This document shows positions 7,063 through 16,138 of a DNA stretch of 27,945 nt, piece by piece. This DNA is from Phycisphaerales bacterium (lineage in GTDB: Bacteria; Planctomycetota; Phycisphaerae; Sedimentisphaerales; Anaerohalosphaeraceae). Position 1 is the stretch's first letter, and each line of letters opens with the position of its first letter. The position numbers and the translations under genes were made by a program. Where the stretch lies: the NCBI GenBank assembly GCA_011053245.1, contig DRGS01000134.1, positions 1 to 27,945 of the forward strand. The letters are read 5' to 3'. A model generated the notes under the pieces. It was given only the letters and a program-made list of their open reading frames with translations, made no database searches and was not told where the DNA came from.

Positions 7063-9876
7063 TTAAAAAATAACTTCAATAGTAACGATTTTATTTTGCT
7101 TTACTGACACCTCAATAACACCCGGGTCAGACCCCAACGGCAATTCCAACTGGCGGTCTTCATTCAGGTTTACAACATATGCTTTTTTTGCCGGTTTTGG
7201 CATTATTACTTTACCTTCAATAGTATTCCCTGTCGGATTAAAGAGCCTGAGAATTACGCTTTCGCTATCCTCTGCCTGTTTTAATGCAGACATTATCAGA
7301 TTAGCCGGTTCAATAGAAACAAAGCTGTGCTCTTGAGGGAGAGTACCTTTAGCATGCGGAGTAACCTGATACGGAACAACAGGCCCGTTAAGCATCTCAG
7401 CCTCTTTATAAACAAGACCCTTGTCCCATGCCCCGTCATGCGGATAGATCGAGTACTCAAACTCCATCGTGCGCTGCAACTGACTGCCACCCTGTTTCGG
7501 GAATACTCCCACCGCTTCCCACCATGTCACGATCATGTTGCCCATAGCTCTAAAGAGTGTAAGATATGCGGTAGAGTTTTCGTCATCCTTAACTTCATAT
7601 TCCGTCAGACAATTGTTAAGCAACGCAATACCCTTGTCACCGTCACTGACATCTACAAAGTGCTGCATCGGCAGTGTCTGCATTTCGGGCCAGTACTTGC
7701 CGTCCTTGTCTTTGACCGGCTTGACAGGTCTTTCGTCAACGGTAAAATGCCCCGAAGTACAGGCGTTTACGGCTTTGATACATGTGGGGAACGCTACTCT
7801 GAGACGATGATTCTTAGCGTTATTATTGACAGTAGTCTTAATATCGACACGCTTAGCACCCTTTTTAAGCGTCACGCGTGAAGTAATCTTCATGATCACA
7901 GTTTCATCACTTCGTTTGCAATCGCCTTTGACGCCGCCTGGAACTTCCGTACCATAAGCTGGAACTTCCAGGTCATACTCGATGACGATAGTTGCAGATA
8001 GCGGACCATTGTCTTCGGTCCATATCTTTGCATTTGCGCCAAGAGTATTGATAGTCTTGTTTTTGTATGGCGGATAGTATGCCCAGTAGTTGCCCACATC
8101 GCCGGTATCTTCAAAGTAATTTAGATTGTCATACTCTCGACCGGTTTCTTTTTCAGTAAGCTTGAGTGTACCGTTATTATTAATGTCAATCCTGAGAAAC
8201 TCATTTTCAAGAACATTGTCTGTTTTGGAAATATCCTCACCGATGCTCTGCCTCATATTCAGCCAATAGAAATGGTTACGATTAAAGCTCTTGCCTGGAA
8301 CCAATTTAATCGTCTTGTAACCGCAGGCTGGGACATCACCCGTTTCAAGGTAGCAGATATGTCGGTCGGCAAGATAAGGCCAGGGCCTTGCCTGAAGGTC
8401 ATGAACCGGGAACGATTTTTCATCCCTTGCAACTTCCTGGACCATGAGATCATTACCACTGCTGTCTATAGCGGTAAAGTCCCAGATGTTATCAGATGCC
8501 GGAGTGCAAATACATGTTTTAATCACACCATTGACTTTATAGGGAAGCGGGTTGAACAGAACAACAACCATATCTTCCTTATCATACGATGACAAGTCGA
8601 TCATCTTTAAAGTTTCAGCAACAGCCTTGTCATATGTAACGTTACCGATCTCAATCGCTTGCTGCAGTCTGTTCTCAACATCATCAGCAGTCTTGTCCTG
8701 TGTTACACCGTTAATAGAATCATGCGGATGGGATTGAAGCATGTACTTCCAGGCTACATCGAGCATGCCCTTTGGATATTTGACACCGTAAGCTGACAGC
8801 ATCGCAGCGAGAGGTTCCGCCTTATGCAGCAGAATATTCTGAGCCTTTTTATTGAGCTGTTTTAGATAGATACGTGAAGACAACGCATTGCCTGAACAGT
8901 CACAGGAAGGCCCGTCACGAAGTTCGCCTTTAATAACTCTAAGCTCATCCTTGTTAATATTCTCATGCAAAGCTTCGGCATAATCTTCCAGACGACAGTT
9001 TACAAATTCCCGGTCTTCATAAAGCTTATTGAGATCGTTAATCATCTCCGAAAGCTCAGGATGCGAAGTAGAAAAATCCGTACCATTCAAAAACAGTCTG
9101 TGATCATCAAGCACACTTGCATCGGTCGCTTCCCACGCATCATCCATCCCCTTTTTTAACAATGACCGGTCATACCCAACTTTGGGATCAATTATAAAGA
9201 AATCCTCATCACAGTTTTCACTGTCGGCATTATGCATAACAACTCCCGAAAGATCGGGGCTGTACTTGAACTTATCGCTTATGCAGTTCATACCATACTT
9301 TGTATACAGGAACGCATTGAAATAGAAGTTAGCTCTTGCATGTTCGCCAAGCCTGCTGGTCAGAACTTCAGTGCCATCAGGCCCTTGCCATATAAACTCA
9401 CTTTGCGGGGCACGTTCTTCCGAGACTTTTTTCGCACATACAATAAAATCGATCCCAAAGCCGTCATATATCTGCGGAAACTGTGCAGTCTGTCCCCAGC
9501 CAAACGAATTATACCCGATCTTTTGCCAATCTCCATACTGCTGAGAAACCCTGACACCCTTTAAAAGATTCCGCACAAGGCACTCACCGTCAAGCGGGTA
9601 AAGGTCCGGCAAACTGTACCAGGGTCCTACCGCAATCCTGCCGTCCTTTATGTGTTTTGCAACTCTTTCTCTGTCCTGCGGCATCACCTCAAGGTAATCC
9701 TCTATCGGAGCAACCTGTCCATCCAGAAGAAAACATTTGTATTCAGGGTCGGTGTCGAGAGTGCCTAAAAGCTCTTCCATAAATTCGATTAGCAGCATTC
9801 TGTTTTTCCACAGCGGATACCGCCACTCTCTGTCCCAATGTGTGTGGGGAATAACATATGCCTTTTGTTTTTTCAT
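7063..9876 (-). CDS. GH38-family protein (alpha-mannosidase-like, atypical active site)
   Basis: At 937 residues it has the GH38 layout: catalytic barrel with HTHWDREW (11-18, zinc ligands His13 and Asp15), a SFGWGQTAQFPQIYDGFGID segment (124-143), SHPHDSING (382-390, the later zinc-binding His-Asp), and beta-rich C-terminal domains. The known reaction is retaining hydrolysis of alpha-mannosides using zinc. The segment that normally reads D-S-F-G and holds the nucleophile Asp here reads GYNSFGWG, so Asn123 replaces it and two residues are missing before it. There is no signal peptide, so it acts in the cytoplasm on imported sugar. The ATG at 9876 follows AGGTG; it starts 8 bases after the HAD gene. 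Family membership is safe; ordinary alpha-mannosidase activity is not. Confidence 0.85.
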   Translation of the reverse strand: MKKQKAYVIPHTHWDREWRYPLWKNRMLLIEFMEELLGTLDTDPEYKCFLLDGQVAPIEDYLEVMPQDRERVAKHIKDGRIAVGPWYSLPDLYPLDGECLVRNLLKGVRVSQQYGDWQKIGYNSFGWGQTAQFPQIYDGFGIDFIVCAKKVSEERAPQSEFIWQGPDGTEVLTSRLGEHARANFYFNAFLYTKYGMNCISDKFKYSPDLSGVVMHNADSENCDEDFFIIDPKVGYDRSLLKKGMDDAWEATDASVLDDHRLFLNGTDFSTSHPELSEMINDLNKLYEDREFVNCRLEDYAEALHENINKDELRVIKGELRDGPSCDCSGNALSSRIYLKQLNKKAQNILLHKAEPLAAMLSAYGVKYPKGMLDVAWKYMLQSHPHDSINGVTQDKTADDVENRLQQAIEIGNVTYDKAVAETLKMIDLSSYDKEDMVVVLFNPLPYKVNGVIKTCICTPASDNIWDFTAIDSSGNDLMVQEVARDEKSFPVHDLQARPWPYLADRHICYLETGDVPACGYKTIKLVPGKSFNRNHFYWLNMRQSIGEDISKTDNVLENEFLRIDINNNGTLKLTEKETGREYDNLNYFEDTGDVGNYWAYYPPYKNKTINTLGANAKIWTEDNGPLSATIVIEYDLEVPAYGTEVPGGVKGDCKRSDETVIMKITSRVTLKKGAKRVDIKTTVNNNAKNHRLRVAFPTCIKAVNACTSGHFTVDERPVKPVKDKDGKYWPEMQTLPMQHFVDVSDGDKGIALLNNCLTEYEVKDDENSTAYLTLFRAMGNMIVTWWEAVGVFPKQGGSQLQRTMEFEYSIYPHDGAWDKGLVYKEAEMLNGPVVPYQVTPHAKGTLPQEHSFVSIEPANLIMSALKQAEDSESVILRLFNPTGNTIEGKVIMPKPAKKAYVVNLNEDRQLELPLGSDPGVIEVSVKQNKIVTIEVIF

Positions 9877-9884
9877 TACTTCAC

Positions 9885-10853
9885 CTACGATATAATATTT
9901 TTAATTTCTTCAAAGTTTTCACAGTAATAGTTGCACAATCCCTTTGTGCCGCTTTCGATAATATTACCACCGGAAATACCGATCGTCGGAAAACCGGCAA
10001 GCCTTATCGAGCAGACACCTGCACCGCTGTCTTCTATTCCTACAACATGGTTGCGGTCGGCAAAATCGATCCCACATCCAATCCGGCACGTCTCTGCATA
10101 AAGCCATGGATGAGGCTTAGGCGACAACTCGCCCAAAGTACCGGCAGAACCTTTTCTAAGCGGAAAACCTGCTGTGATGATCACGTCATAGAAGTCCTTA
10201 GGGTCGCCCATGTCAAGTGTTTTAAATGCCGATAAAATTTCCGGATAAGCCTTTTCATAAAGCCCGGATGTTACAAGGCCGATCTTAACCTTCATATCTT
10301 TTAATTGCAAAAGAAAATCTTTTATTCCTTCCGTCGGAGTAAAAGCATTTTTCCGGCCCCGGCCATTCATGATCTCATCCATCTCAAAATGAGTATGCTC
10401 AAAATAACACTTTCGGGCATCTTCAACGGACTTGTCAGGACAATACTTATCGACACAATATTTAAGATGCTCAGAGACGCTGTGCCCTGAAACAAAAGCT
10501 GTATCTGCCTCTTCAAGTTCAAACTTTGGGTTATCGAGCAAAGATGCCGTAGTCTTCTCAATGATCCAAATCCAAAACTCTTCACTCCTTACCGTAGTAC
10601 CATCCAAATCCATCAGAACCGCTTTAACAGGCTTCTGTAATTCAACAGGATGAACCGGATAATAAGCCGGGTACCCCATAGCTGAAATCACATAAGCCAG
10701 CATAGAATCTCCAAATGAGATAAATTCAACCTTACCGTCACCTGTTTTGAAGATGGACCTTACTCCATTTATACCGGCTTTAAAAAGACCGTCACTACAC
10801 TGGTCAATAATAATAAAGTCCTGCCCAATTTCAGGGTTGTCTAAAAAATCCAT
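9885..10853 (-). CDS. HAD-superfamily sugar-phosphate phosphatase or phosphomutase
   Basis: HAD motifs are complete: DLDGT with nucleophile Asp82 and Asp84, VTSG (194-197), Lys246 in SPKPHPW, and acidic GIEDSGAG (273-279). The helical cap between motifs I and II places it in the beta-phosphoglucomutase/phosphoglycolate phosphatase branch. The motif order starts unusually late: about 75 residues precede it, including FISFGDSMLAYVISAMGYPA, with no family I can name. The protein is soluble and cytoplasmic. It lies between the URO-D-family gene and the GH38 gene and may process a phosphorylated sugar from the same pathway. Substrate unknown. The ATG start has only a weak ribosome binding site, so a different start within the N-terminal part cannot be excluded. 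Confidence 0.82.
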   Translation of the reverse strand: MDFLDNPEIGQDFIIIDQCSDGLFKAGINGVRSIFKTGDGKVEFISFGDSMLAYVISAMGYPAYYPVHPVELQKPVKAVLMDLDGTTVRSEEFWIWIIEKTTASLLDNPKFELEEADTAFVSGHSVSEHLKYCVDKYCPDKSVEDARKCYFEHTHFEMDEIMNGRGRKNAFTPTEGIKDFLLQLKDMKVKIGLVTSGLYEKAYPEILSAFKTLDMGDPKDFYDVIITAGFPLRKGSAGTLGELSPKPHPWLYAETCRIGCGIDFADRNHVVGIEDSGAGVCSIRLAGFPTIGISGGNIIESGTKGLCNYYCENFEEIKNIIS

Positions 10854-10891
10854 ATTTACACTTTCATATTTTGTTTTTCAGATAATTGACA

Positions 10892-11926
10892 TTAACTGGA
10901 TGCCATGCCTGCGCCGTACATAGCTCTGGCATTGGCCGCCGGTATAGAATTCGTCAGAATATTACAGGTGCTGAGAATATGGCCACCGCCAGCGCCGATA
11001 TTCTCGCAAAGCCAGTTCGCCTGCTCGGCAACCTCTTCAGGAGTACCATAGGTCATAAGGTGGTCCAGATCCATGTTGCCCATAAGGCAGACCTTGTCGC
11101 CAAACTGACGTTTAACTGCTCTGATATCCATACCGGCACTGGGCTGAAGCGATTGAAGGCCGTCGAATCCGCAGTCAACGATCTGTGAAAGTACCTTGCG
11201 GATATCACCATCGGTATGCAGAAAGACGGGCACGTCTTTACAAGCCTTGATCTCAGTGATCATCTGCCGGTAAAAGGGCCAGGCCAACTCATCCATGATG
11301 TGTGGCGGCAAAAAAAGCCCGGTGTTAAAAGCAATGTCGTCGGCGATCATAATAGCATCGACACCATGATCAATAAACGTCCGCGCTCGGGAAATCTCAT
11401 AATCAATCACCTTAGCGGTCACGGATTTAATATCCTCAGTATCAGTCATCGCCCACATCATATAGTCTTCAGTTCCGAGCATCCAGTCAAGCGAACTGAC
11501 CGATCCCATTACCTGGGCAAAAATAAAAAGGTCGCTATTGGCCACGAACCAATCGACATTACTCGTTAAGCACGTCGATGGATCAGGCGCCTGATAGGCA
11601 TCAGCCTCACTAATATCCTCAATAGCTTTCTTATGAAGATGTGAACTGCCTTCGGTGATAACATGCTCATCACCGAGCACACTGCGAAAGATCGGCCCGG
11701 CAGGAGCCTGGCCTACCTGCTCCATGGGGAACTGATGAATATTAAGCAGATCCCCGCCTAATTCCTCAATTGCAGCAAGCAAACGCTCATTGCCGTCCAT
11801 AGACGTAAACCGCTTATCGCCGATAAGTTTACGAACAAGTTCTCCCTCGATCGCCAACTCACCCCGCGGCACACGGTCTGTCTTCTGATGACGGATAGCT
11901 GCCATTGTACGTTCTTTATGTGTCAC
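10892..11926 (-). CDS. Uroporphyrinogen decarboxylase (URO-D) family protein
   Basis: The 344-residue protein opens THKERTMAAIRHQKTDRVPR, the typical start of the URO-D superfamily, and continues with a GVDAIMIADDIAF segment (188-200), VFLHTDGDIRKVL (234-246) and GFDGLQSLQPSAGMD (253-267), then a TIM-barrel end. This is the branch of URO-D/MtaA/CmuA-like proteins often placed beside glycoside hydrolases in planctomycetes and relatives; it is not a convincing haem enzyme. Corrinoid or methyl-transfer chemistry is known for some members. I infer a role in sugar or methyl-sugar handling from the operon only. The start is GTG at 11926, chosen because the family begins at this point. It follows the GH95-like gene by 57 bases. 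Confidence 0.85.
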   Translation of the reverse strand: MTHKERTMAAIRHQKTDRVPRGELAIEGELVRKLIGDKRFTSMDGNERLLAAIEELGGDLLNIHQFPMEQVGQAPAGPIFRSVLGDEHVITEGSSHLHKKAIEDISEADAYQAPDPSTCLTSNVDWFVANSDLFIFAQVMGSVSSLDWMLGTEDYMMWAMTDTEDIKSVTAKVIDYEISRARTFIDHGVDAIMIADDIAFNTGLFLPPHIMDELAWPFYRQMITEIKACKDVPVFLHTDGDIRKVLSQIVDCGFDGLQSLQPSAGMDIRAVKRQFGDKVCLMGNMDLDHLMTYGTPEEVAEQANWLCENIGAGGGHILSTCNILTNSIPAANARAMYGAGMASS

Positions 11927-11983
11927 TTCTAATACCCTTCTAAATCGTTACTTAGTGCCGATTTTGTTTCGGCGTTAAGATTA

Positions 11984-14900
11984 TCATTTAATATAGGTAA
12001 AGCGAACCGCACTAAGGCTGAATTTATTCCCGCCCCATGTGCCGACACCGACAGTTGGGTCTGCGATAAGTCTGACATAGCGGGCCTTTGCGCTATGGAA
12101 ACGTATCGGGCTGTTCTTTCCATCATCAAGATTGCTGGCAGGCATCCACTGTTTGCCGGTTGCCTTTGCCAGACGGAAAGGATAGCCCTCGGTTTCAAGT
12201 TGCGTCCACTGCTGACCATCTTCAGAATGCTCGACCGTCACATCCCGCATCCCGCAGGCTGTACCGCCAACCCACCACAAAACACGATAGTCATCAGGAC
12301 AATTGTAGTTCCATACCCACATCTCGTCAAGCAAATAAACTTTGCCAAAGTCAAACACAAGCATCGAATCCTTACCGCCCTTGTTCATCTGAAACATACC
12401 AACCAGGTAAGAATTGGCACGATGAAGAGATGTAATATCAGGACCATCCGTACCGCCTGCTCCTACAAGACACTTAGGAGAGTTTTTCCAGTATTCATGA
12501 CGCACATTAACATTTTTGTCAGTACAAACAGCATCAACTCCGCTGATAACATTATTAGCAAGAACATAAACCAAAACAGAGCAACTCATCTGCACACCAT
12601 CGATCTTTGCTTCAACATCGACGGTTGTCCATCCGCTGCCAACCCCGGTGATCTTTCCGCCTGAATTAACCTTTGCGATCTTTTTATTCCTGCTGCTGAA
12701 ACGACACTTTGATGGCATACGGAAACGACTCTCATCGGAACGAATTATATCGATCTCAAGCTGAATACTTCTGTTCTCAGGTGTTAGCAAAACATCCAAA
12801 GCAGCATCAGTGTATTGGAGCCCGACCCGGGCCTTAGCATCAATTATCGGCACCAGCATTACAGGCAAGCTATTGACTGTCTCTTTTGCTTTCTTGCCGA
12901 TGGTAACTTTATAGACACCACCCGGAACCGTATCCCAGGCATAAACTCCTGCCTTGCTGCTGATCTTAACGGACTTGAAACTGTCACCCTTAACTTGATC
13001 GACAGAAATATCATGTCCCGGCCAGCAACTTTCCATACGGCACATACCGCCTTTTTCTGACAGAACCTCTACATGAGACACATTACTGCCCTTGAGCTCA
13101 CCCGAAACCAGAAACGCACCTCGAACCCGCAAACGCTCAAAAGAAGCATCCCGGTTCTCCGGCCAGACATCAAAGACCTTCAGCACTCCGCCATGAGCAT
13201 GAGCAAGCATCGTATTAATAAACTCAATACCGCCAACACCTTCAAAGGAGTGGTCGGTATTTATGAATGTATTGTTACGGCGAACGATCTCATGAGGGCC
13301 GGGACCAGTGGTGATACGCTTTTTGAAAAGGCTTAGCAAATCCTCACCCGGCCACTCGGCTCGAACTGCTTGTGAAAAAACGCGAGAAAAAGCATTGCCC
13401 TGATTCCAGGACCCCAAATATTGCAGTGTGTTACGAGCGATGATCCGGCCCCTGTCAGAAATTTCCTGGTCTAAGGAGCCTCCGGGATAGACGTGATCAA
13501 GGACAACCGGATTGTCACCTGTTCCGAACGTTGATACTTCCATCCGGTTTTCTGCTTCGGTGAAACACATATTGCCGTTAACAACAACAGTAGGATAATC
13601 GCTCAGACGATCAAGGTAGTCCTGCCAAAGACCTCTGCGGTCCTTATCCACACCCAGCTCCTCACTAAAATCGATCGCAGACTTGAGGAGTTTGCGAACA
13701 TAACCCAGAGTTGGACCAGGATTCAAATCACCCCAGTCTCGCTCTCGAGCTGCGCCCTTGATCACATAGCGACCGGTATCGTCAAGTTCTAAATTGTCTT
13801 CCCAAAAGTCCAGAAGCTCACTCATATAAGGGTAAGTGTATTGTTCAAGAAAACTTCTATCTCGATAAAACTCATAGTTCCATATCAATGAGAGGGCGGC
13901 CATTGTAGCATTGCTCTTTTGCCCTAAGGCATCACCGTTGAGGCCGTGTGCGCAAACTCCCCAGGGCCCGATCATAACAGGCATCACAATACCTTTGGTC
14001 TTAAGTTCTTTTGCCAGACGGCGCCCGGACGGAATATAATCCATACAAAACCGAGCATAGGGTAGAATCAATTCGCCGCGGTTGGCCGAAAAAAGACTCC
14101 AAAACGGTGCTTCGCCATTGTAGTTCATTGTGTAGTTTCCACCCCATTTAGGGCGGGGGTGAGTAATCCAGGCGCCTGCCAGGCCCGGGGCGACACGACT
14201 GTCGATATCTACCGAACACCCAAGAACATACAAAGCTCCGTAGTAGTAACGCTCGATCGCAGGATCAGTAATATCAATCCACGATTTCAACCAATAGTTT
14301 TGCCACCAGTCAGCGTGTTCCTTTAGGAGTCGTGCAATAGTGTTAAGATCAACGCGATCCAACGCAGTAATTGCATCCTCAAGGTGTTGATACTCATCCT
14401 TACCGCCCTTGGCGCTAAATACCAGTGTAGCTGGTTGGCCGGGCTCAACCCTGAATGACAAATTAGCCTCTATCTTGTCAGAGTATGTTGTCCGCACGTT
14501 TTTCCCACCCAAAATCCTTAACGCAGCCGCAGTATTGACATTTACATGGGTGGAATGCTCCTTGCGCAGCCACACGGTTTTATCATCATGGACACCTTCA
14601 ATAATGAAAAAATTGTTATTATCATTATCGGCCTGCAGACGAACATTCACTGAAGCGCCGCTTCCCTCGGCTTTCATTTCGAAAACAACCAGGTCTTTCT
14701 GTGCCAATGCTATACTACGAACATGCAACATACCGTCAGTTAACGGTAATGTGCTGCGGACCTCCGCATTGGCCATATCCTGTACATGCCGAAAACCTTC
14801 TGGATCTTGAGCGGCATTATTAACCGTCAGCGCTAATCGGCAAAGACGGGCCGGTATTATTGAAGTCTTTGGGAAAATACTTGTTGGTTGCAGTGTGCCT

Positions 14901-15262
14901 ACCCAGAAGTCAGACTTGGTGATATAATAGTTGACCTCGCGATGTGTTCCGTCCAGCGTCAGCGTCAAATTGCCGCCTCCGCAAATTGGTGCATCCGGAA
15001 TGGTATTTACTTTCAGCAAGGAAGGTATCGGCCCATCATATACAGATTGATAATTTGCGAGTTTGGCGTTCAAAACTCCCCATTCTTCTGTATAATTCAG
15101 TCTGGTGTCATTAGCCCTGAATTGTTTTTCTCCTTCGGGAACTTCCGGCAGCCTATTCGCATTCGCTTGTACATTGACCTGAAGCAAAAACACGCACAGA
15201 ATTGAGATCTGAAGAACGATTTTCCTCTGACATTTCCCATTGAACTGTTTACCAAACATCAT
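11984..15262 (-). CDS. Secreted GH95-like glycosidase with Ig-like and F5/8C domains
   Basis: An N-terminal signal peptide (hydrophobic core VLQISILCVFLL, likely cut after ANA at 35) sends this 1092-residue protein out of the cytoplasm. A beta domain (about 50-300) is followed by an (alpha/alpha)6 barrel (about 310-720) with segments such as WWQNYWLKSW, NYNGEAPFWSLFSANRGEL and LIWNYEFYRDRSFLEQY, resembling GH95 and relatives (alpha-fucosidase/galactosidase types). A bacterial Ig-like (BIG2-type) stretch lies near 825-900 and a discoidin-like F5/8C sugar-binding domain at about 901-1092. It is the first intact gene of the operon and would release sugar for import by the symporter. AAGGG stands before ATG 15262. 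Family assignment is by fold pattern; the substrate bond is open. Confidence 0.75.
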   Translation of the reverse strand: MMFGKQFNGKCQRKIVLQISILCVFLLQVNVQANANRLPEVPEGEKQFRANDTRLNYTEEWGVLNAKLANYQSVYDGPIPSLLKVNTIPDAPICGGGNLTLTLDGTHREVNYYITKSDFWVGTLQPTSIFPKTSIIPARLCRLALTVNNAAQDPEGFRHVQDMANAEVRSTLPLTDGMLHVRSIALAQKDLVVFEMKAEGSGASVNVRLQADNDNNNFFIIEGVHDDKTVWLRKEHSTHVNVNTAAALRILGGKNVRTTYSDKIEANLSFRVEPGQPATLVFSAKGGKDEYQHLEDAITALDRVDLNTIARLLKEHADWWQNYWLKSWIDITDPAIERYYYGALYVLGCSVDIDSRVAPGLAGAWITHPRPKWGGNYTMNYNGEAPFWSLFSANRGELILPYARFCMDYIPSGRRLAKELKTKGIVMPVMIGPWGVCAHGLNGDALGQKSNATMAALSLIWNYEFYRDRSFLEQYTYPYMSELLDFWEDNLELDDTGRYVIKGAARERDWGDLNPGPTLGYVRKLLKSAIDFSEELGVDKDRRGLWQDYLDRLSDYPTVVVNGNMCFTEAENRMEVSTFGTGDNPVVLDHVYPGGSLDQEISDRGRIIARNTLQYLGSWNQGNAFSRVFSQAVRAEWPGEDLLSLFKKRITTGPGPHEIVRRNNTFINTDHSFEGVGGIEFINTMLAHAHGGVLKVFDVWPENRDASFERLRVRGAFLVSGELKGSNVSHVEVLSEKGGMCRMESCWPGHDISVDQVKGDSFKSVKISSKAGVYAWDTVPGGVYKVTIGKKAKETVNSLPVMLVPIIDAKARVGLQYTDAALDVLLTPENRSIQLEIDIIRSDESRFRMPSKCRFSSRNKKIAKVNSGGKITGVGSGWTTVDVEAKIDGVQMSCSVLVYVLANNVISGVDAVCTDKNVNVRHEYWKNSPKCLVGAGGTDGPDITSLHRANSYLVGMFQMNKGGKDSMLVFDFGKVYLLDEMWVWNYNCPDDYRVLWWVGGTACGMRDVTVEHSEDGQQWTQLETEGYPFRLAKATGKQWMPASNLDDGKNSPIRFHSAKARYVRLIADPTVGVGTWGGNKFSLSAVRFTYIK

Positions 15263-15335
15263 TTTACCCTTTCAATTTTAATAATTTTACCTATAGCTTG
15301 AACTGTCTAATTTTTTCGTTTGCGAGACGGTTTTC

Positions 15336-15536
15336 TTATATACCCGGCGGAAATGTACCTTTGCTTAATGAAAGCGGCCAATTACTTCTATCACTTCCCC
15401 ATGTACTCTTAGACGGCCCCATCACTAACTTAAGGATTCCACCGGAAATCACTTCTGCATGTGTAATCCATGCCCTGTTTAAAGTTTTACCATTTAAAGT
15501 AGCTGATTGTATATAGACCAAAAGGAAGGGCGGCGG
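15336..15536 (-). pseudogene. C-terminal stump of a GH92 alpha-mannosidase
   Basis: The frame open from 15536 to the TAA at 15336-15338 encodes YIQSATLNGKTLNRAWITHA, then EVISGGILKLVMGPSKSTWG and a short tail. This is the conserved end of GH92 enzymes (YIQSATLNGKPLxRSWITHxE, then GGTLxFxMGxxPNxxWG). Only about 65 of some 750 residues remain. The break coincides with a small palindrome, GGCGG-TTAAG-CCGCC (15532-15546). The stump lies 73 bases upstream of the GH95-like gene on the same strand, so a GH92 gene was once its operon neighbour and was lost by deletion. Confidence 0.75.
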
Positions 15537-15710
15537 TTAAGCCGCCTCTATCCAGTATAGATTGTCGCGGTGCTCGGGTTGCTCTCCAGCATTGCCCTAT
15601 CCCCCGCAACAACGGGAGCTATTATAGCAATAGCGATTGCTTTTGCAAATAAAAAAGATTGCCCATTACGGGTGTTTTTGGTAGAGTATTTTTTTGCGAA
15701 AAAGAACTCT

Positions 15711-15800
15711 ATGAAAGGAATACCGCAACCCAAAGAGGGCGAGATTGTCTGTCAGGAGCGACTTGGTGGGCTGTTGAAGAGCTATAGGAGAGCAGCTTAA
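15711..15800 (+). pseudogene. C-terminal tail of an integrase-core transposase
   Basis: The frame reads PKEGEIVCQERLGGLLKSYR and ends RAA, then TAA at 15798-15800. I recognise this as the usual C-terminus of a group of integrase-core (DDE) transposases frequent in planctomycetes, where a cysteine, ERLGGLLK and a final RAA recur. Upstream in the same frame (from 15570) nothing resembles the RPHQG region, so only the tail survives. The match is from memory of the family, hence the moderate confidence. Confidence 0.5.
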
Positions 15801-15860
15801 AGTTATTTATTTTTTGAATAACTCAAAATTGAAATTGGTTCGTTACAAGGAGTACATATG

Positions 15861-16076
15861 TCAATACCCCATTCTTTGAACAGTTGTAATTGGAGAGTCT
15901 AACACATTCTTAGCAGTTTTTTCCCTTTTGGCCCCTTCACTGAACTGCTGAGGGGTAAAAGGGGAAAAACTGCGGGCATACTCAACCGGGCTCTTACCAC
16001 CAAGCGAGTCATGGCCTCGATCATAATTATATTCAACTTGCCACTCGCTTGTCAGATCCCGAAGGGACTCGAACCC
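15861..16076 (-). pseudogene. C-terminal fragment of an IS3-family transposase
   Basis: Read from 16076 down to the TGA at 15861-15863, the frame encodes LRDLTSEWQVEYNYDRGHDS, then LGGKSPVEYARSF and a divergent 35-residue end. This is the last part of the IS3 OrfB integrase core, which normally reads EWxxxYNxxRPHxSLGGxTPxEYA. The DDE residues, OrfA and both terminal repeats are missing. Its upstream edge runs into the tRNA-like sequence at 16055-16099, so that edge marks an insertion or recombination junction. Confidence 0.72.
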
Positions 16077-16099
16077 TCAACCTTCGGATCGACAGTCCT
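16055..16099 (-). tRNA. 3' half of a tRNA (fragment or attachment site)
   Basis: On the minus strand the sequence holds an anticodon arm (GGA, loop CTGTCGA, TCC), a variable region, a T arm GAGGG-TTCGAGT-CCCTT and a 7-base acceptor strand CGGGATC. The expected 5' half with a matching GATCCCG and D arm is absent; AT-rich DNA with an inverted repeat takes its place. On the other strand it reads GLEPSTFGSTV, a peptide commonly predicted by mistake opposite tRNA genes. A 3' tRNA fragment of about 45 bases is what tyrosine integrases leave at the far end of an island. It overlaps the IS3 fragment by some 20 bases, so part of the match may be chance. Confidence 0.45.
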
Positions 16100-16138
16100 T
16101 TCAAAATGCAATTATAACATATTTTTTCGCATTTTGAA
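16100..16138. repeat. 10 bp perfect inverted repeat beside the tRNA fragment
   Basis: TTCAAAATGC (16100-16109) and GCATTTTGAA (16129-16138) are separated by 19 AT-rich bases. The repeat begins exactly where the tRNA-like sequence loses its 5' half. It may be an integrase arm site, the remains of a mobile-element end or a hairpin. There is no T-run behind it. Confidence 0.5.

Noticed and set aside
7327..7881. 184-residue plus-strand open frame inside the GH38 gene
   Set aside because: Antisense shadow with no family resemblance or ribosome binding site; the minus-strand GH38 frame is intact.
12095..12664. 189-residue plus-strand open frame inside the GH95-like gene
   Set aside because: Antisense shadow; the minus-strand frame reads a coherent Ig-like and F5/8C end.
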